A stretch of DNA of 34,710 nt from Methylobacterium crusticola (GTDB lineage Bacteria; Pseudomonadota; Alphaproteobacteria; Rhizobiales; Beijerinckiaceae). The stretch spans positions 8,611-43,320 of the forward strand of contig NZ_KZ984614.1 in assembly GCF_003574465.1 (NCBI RefSeq), read 5' to 3'. The notes under the pieces are model-generated. The model worked only from the letters and a program-made list of their open reading frames with translations, did not search any database and was not told where the DNA came from. The position numbers were made by a program, and so were the translations under genes. Position 1 is the first letter of the stretch. Each line of letters starts with the position of its first letter. This document shows, in pieces, positions 32,189-34,710 of the stretch.

Positions 32189-34516
32189 TCACCCGGCCGC
32201 GAGGGCGGGGCGCGCCGCCGGCAGGGCCGGGGCGAGGCAGGCCGGGAACTCGACCCGGACCGTGGTGCCGCGGCCCTCCCGGCTCTCGACGGCGATGCGC
32301 CCCTGGAGCTGGCCCGTGACCAGGTTGTAGACGATGTGCATGCCGAGGCCCGAGCTGCCGCGGTGGCGGGCGGTGGTGAAGAACGGGTCGAAGATCCGCT
32401 CCCGGTCCGCCGCCGCGATGCCGCGGCCGTCGTCGCCCACCTCGAGCCTCACCCAGGCGCCGTCCCGGGAGACCGCGACCCCGATGCAGCCGGGCCTGCC
32501 GTCCGCGAAGGCGTGCACCACGGCGTTCTTGACGAGGTTGGTGATGACCTGGGCGAGGGCGCCCGGATGGGTGTCGACCTCGAACTCCTCCGGGGCCTCG
32601 AGGTCGAGCCGGTGGCCGCCCCGGCGCAGGAGGGGCCCGAGGCTGCGCAGCAGCTCGCCGAGCCACTCGCGGAGCGGGAAGCGGCGGCGCTCGTCGCTGA
32701 CCCGGTCGACCGCGACCTGCTTGAAGCTGTGCACGAGGTCCGCCGCCCGGGCGAGGTTGGCGGTGAGCAGGTGCGAGCCCTCCTGCACCCGGTCGACGAA
32801 GTGCGTCAGCCGCGAGCGGGAGAGCTGGCCGGCGGCGATCTCGCGGAACTCGCGGGCCTCGTCGCGCACCAGCGTGGCCGTCGTGAGCGCGATGCCGAGG
32901 GGCGTGTTGATCTCGTGCGCGACGCCGGCGACGAGCTGCCCCAGGGAGGCGAGCTTCTCGGCCTGGATCAGGTCGGACTGGGTCTGGCGCAGCTCCGCCA
33001 GGGTGCGGTCGGCCTCCTCCTTGGCCCGGCGCAGGGCGCGCTCGCGCCGGCCGATCTCGTCCACGAACATGGTGGTGGCCCGGGCCATGTCGCCGAGCTC
33101 GTCGCGCCGGCGCACCACCTCGCCGACGTCGCGCCGCGCCGGGTCGGCGGCGAGCGCCAGCATGCTGCGCTGGAGCAGCCGGAGGGGCCCGGTGATCGAG
33201 CGGGCCACCGCCAGGGCGGCGGCGGAGCCGAGCACCAGGCCGGCGGCGGCCCCGATCAGCAGCAGGCGGCGGATGAAGGTGCCGAAGCGGTCGGCGTCGT
33301 CGATGAAGATCTCGTTGAGGCTCCGTGCCGTCTCGCCGATGGCGGCGGCGAAGCGGTCCATCTCGGCGATGCCCTCGTTCTGGCGCCGCAGGCCGTCGAT
33401 CGTGGTGCCGAGGCGCTCGCGCCAGCCGTCGATGGCGTCGATCATCTCGCCCTGGATCAGGGGCGAGATCGGCAGGGCGGCGGCGGTCTCGGACAGGCGG
33501 CGGCCGTCCTCCAGCATCGCGCCCGCGCTGCCCGGATCGCGGCGGCGCAGGGCCTCGGCGGTGCGCTGCCCGAGCTTCAGCGTCTCGATCGCGATGTTCT
33601 GGGTCGCCTGCTCGGTCTCGTTGGACTGCACGGCGTAGGACAGGAGCTGGGTGACCTCGTCGTGGAGCGCGCGCTGGGCCGAGCCGTCGATCTTGAGGAT
33701 CCGGTCGCCCCACTCGTCGAGGACGTTGACCGGGGAGGGGACCGGCGCGGCGGTGCCGGCGGCCGCCAGGACCCGCGGCTCCTCGCCGGCGCGCCAGCCC
33801 TCGTAGGAGGCGGCCAGGATCTGCAGCTCCTCGGCCTCGCGCCCGCGCCCGTCCGCCCGCAGGGCCAGGGCGAGGTCCTGGGCGGCGTTGCGGACCTGGC
33901 GCATGCCGGCGGGGCTGGGCTGGGGTGCCCCGCGGCGCAGGGCCTCGATCTCGGCCGCCGCCACGACGGCGCGCAGCTCGTTGACCGCCCCGACCACGTC
34001 GCGGACCTGGCGCAGGTGGCGGGCCTTGTCGGTGAGCGAGGCCACGAGGTCGGTGTTGGCGGCGCGCTGGCGGTCCCGGGCCTGGTCGGCGAGGGCGATC
34101 AGGGTGTCGGCCCGGGAGGCCATCTCGGCGAGGAGGCCGTCGTTCTCCCGGGTGATCCGCACCAGGCCCTGCATGCGGTCGATGGACGCCTTCAGGGCCG
34201 CCCGCGCCGCCTCGATGCGGGACGCCTGGTCGGGCGTGCGGGCGAAGCGGCGCAGGTCGTCGAGGGAGCTCGCGGCCTCCGCGGTCAGGCGGGCGAAGCG
34301 CTCGGCGTGGTCGGTGCGCTCCTCGGGCCGCGCGGCGATGAACTCGTCGCGGACGGTCGTCGTCACCGTGAGGATGCGGTAGATCGCGCCCGCCATGACG
34401 GCGCCGCCCCGGGCGCGCTCGGCCTCGGCCAGCAGGAGCCAGCCGGCGAGCGCGATCAGCGCCGCGATGGCGATCGGCAGACCGCCGACCAGGATGATCT
34501 TTTGGCCGACCCGCAT
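32189..34516 (-). CDS. Membrane histidine kinase with large helical periplasmic sensor
   Basis: The 775-residue protein has a membrane segment at about residues 8-29, a periplasmic region of roughly 385 residues that looks all-helical (long Ala/Arg/Glu/Leu stretches, two modules), a second membrane segment near 416-438 and a HAMP domain (about 440-490). A coiled coil leads into the dimerisation domain with the phospho-accepting His534 (VAGVAHEINTPLG). The ATPase domain shows the N box ITNLVKNAVVHA, G1 VGDDGRGI, the F box IFDPFFTT and G2 GSSGLGMHIVYNL. The kinase core is of the NtrB/DctB type. There is no receiver domain and no response regulator gene in the window. The start at MRVGQKIILVGG (34516) puts a basic residue before the first membrane segment; an in-frame ATG at 34555 is the alternative. 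It is probably co-transcribed with the solute-binding protein gene. Confidence 0.94.
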   Translation of the reverse strand: MRVGQKIILVGGLPIAIAALIALAGWLLLAEAERARGGAVMAGAIYRILTVTTTVRDEFIAARPEERTDHAERFARLTAEAASSLDDLRRFARTPDQASRIEAARAALKASIDRMQGLVRITRENDGLLAEMASRADTLIALADQARDRQRAANTDLVASLTDKARHLRQVRDVVGAVNELRAVVAAAEIEALRRGAPQPSPAGMRQVRNAAQDLALALRADGRGREAEELQILAASYEGWRAGEEPRVLAAAGTAAPVPSPVNVLDEWGDRILKIDGSAQRALHDEVTQLLSYAVQSNETEQATQNIAIETLKLGQRTAEALRRRDPGSAGAMLEDGRRLSETAAALPISPLIQGEMIDAIDGWRERLGTTIDGLRRQNEGIAEMDRFAAAIGETARSLNEIFIDDADRFGTFIRRLLLIGAAAGLVLGSAAALAVARSITGPLRLLQRSMLALAADPARRDVGEVVRRRDELGDMARATTMFVDEIGRRERALRRAKEEADRTLAELRQTQSDLIQAEKLASLGQLVAGVAHEINTPLGIALTTATLVRDEAREFREIAAGQLSRSRLTHFVDRVQEGSHLLTANLARAADLVHSFKQVAVDRVSDERRRFPLREWLGELLRSLGPLLRRGGHRLDLEAPEEFEVDTHPGALAQVITNLVKNAVVHAFADGRPGCIGVAVSRDGAWVRLEVGDDGRGIAAADRERIFDPFFTTARHRGSSGLGMHIVYNLVTGQLQGRIAVESREGRGTTVRVEFPACLAPALPAARPALAAG

Positions 34517-34598
34517 CGTGGCCCTGTTCCACTGCGGGCCCAGACTAAGCATCATTCCGGGTCGATCGCCACCGTGCCGCGGCGGTCCGCGCGGGCAC

Positions 34599-34628
34599 GG
34601 ACGCGCGGCGCGAACGCGCGGCGCGTCC
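34599..34628. repeat. Inverted repeat upstream of the histidine kinase gene
   Basis: GGACGCGC (34599-34606) pairs with GCGCGTCC (34621-34628); inside, ACGCGCGGCGCG is repeated. It lies about 80 bp upstream of the kinase start. The rest of 34517-34710 is GC-rich with no clear promoter. Confidence 0.35.
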
Positions 34629-34710
34629 GCGCAACGCCCTCATGCGGGACGGCGGGAGCCGGCCCGGAGCCGGCCCGTCGCGGCGGGCCGCGAGGCCGGG
34701 CCGGCGTGCC

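Noticed and set aside
30426..34532. One long open frame joining the solute-binding protein to a 5' extension antiparallel in meaning to the kinase
   Set aside because: The part upstream of 32048 is an out-of-frame shadow of the kinase gene; the signal peptide and AGGAGG at 32048 mark the true start.

Overview
This window comes from a very GC-rich alphaproteobacterium, most likely Methylobacterium/Methylorubrum or a close relative. That placement is an inference from composition, from the large B12-dependent ribonucleotide reductase, and from two gene neighbourhoods typical of the class: NDUFA12 / DUF2155 / aat / accC / accB / DsbA, and rne / amiC / mrcA / prfB. I see no insertion sequence, prophage, CRISPR array, tRNA or rRNA gene. 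Most of the window is ordinary chromosomal housekeeping DNA. Most long open frames opposite the real genes are GC-driven shadows.

Layout. 1-970: the end of a LysR-type regulator. 1113-5111: nrdJ on the minus strand, with a promoter carrying a pair of NrdR-like boxes and a near-perfect DnaA box. 5131-6585: an orphan intrinsic terminator, the complex I accessory gene NDUFA12 and a secreted DUF2155 protein. 6616-10808 (minus): aat, a small secreted protein, accC, accB and a periplasmic DsbA-like oxidoreductase, with tandem repeats in the two spacers flanking accC. 11142-13556 (plus): an aminotransferase, a decayed Lrp/AsnC regulator and a SAM methyltransferase. 13611-16690 (minus): a Tat-type sulfatase and a soluble chemoreceptor-like protein. 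17077-20331 (minus): RNase E with a very large insertion in its S1 domain and a predicted leader of about 545 nt. 21038-27929 (plus): amiC, mrcA, prfB (with the classic +1 frameshift site) and murD. 28080-34516: an EEP-family hydrolase converging on cardiolipin synthase, then a peptide-type solute-binding protein and a histidine kinase.

How the genes work together. Four themes stand out: dNTP supply (nrdJ), the first committed step of fatty acid synthesis (accBC), cell-wall construction and remodelling (amiC, mrcA, murD), and RNA/translation control (rne, prfB, aat). Several genes show self-control or cell-cycle control in the sequence: prfB by its in-frame UGA, rne probably through its long leader, and nrdJ through NrdR and possibly DnaA.

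I found no clearly new multi-gene system. The best leads are: (1) a histidine kinase with a large helical periplasmic sensor next to a solute-binding protein that has no permease, which resembles the TorS/TorT arrangement; (2) an unexplained intrinsic terminator with a T6 tract in the nrdJ-NDUFA12 spacer; (3) a decayed Lrp gene whose residual frame still ends in an ATGA overlap with the methyltransferase; and (4) many unrelated short tandem repeats. Start sites were chosen from visible ribosome-binding sites and family alignment from memory; no database search was possible.
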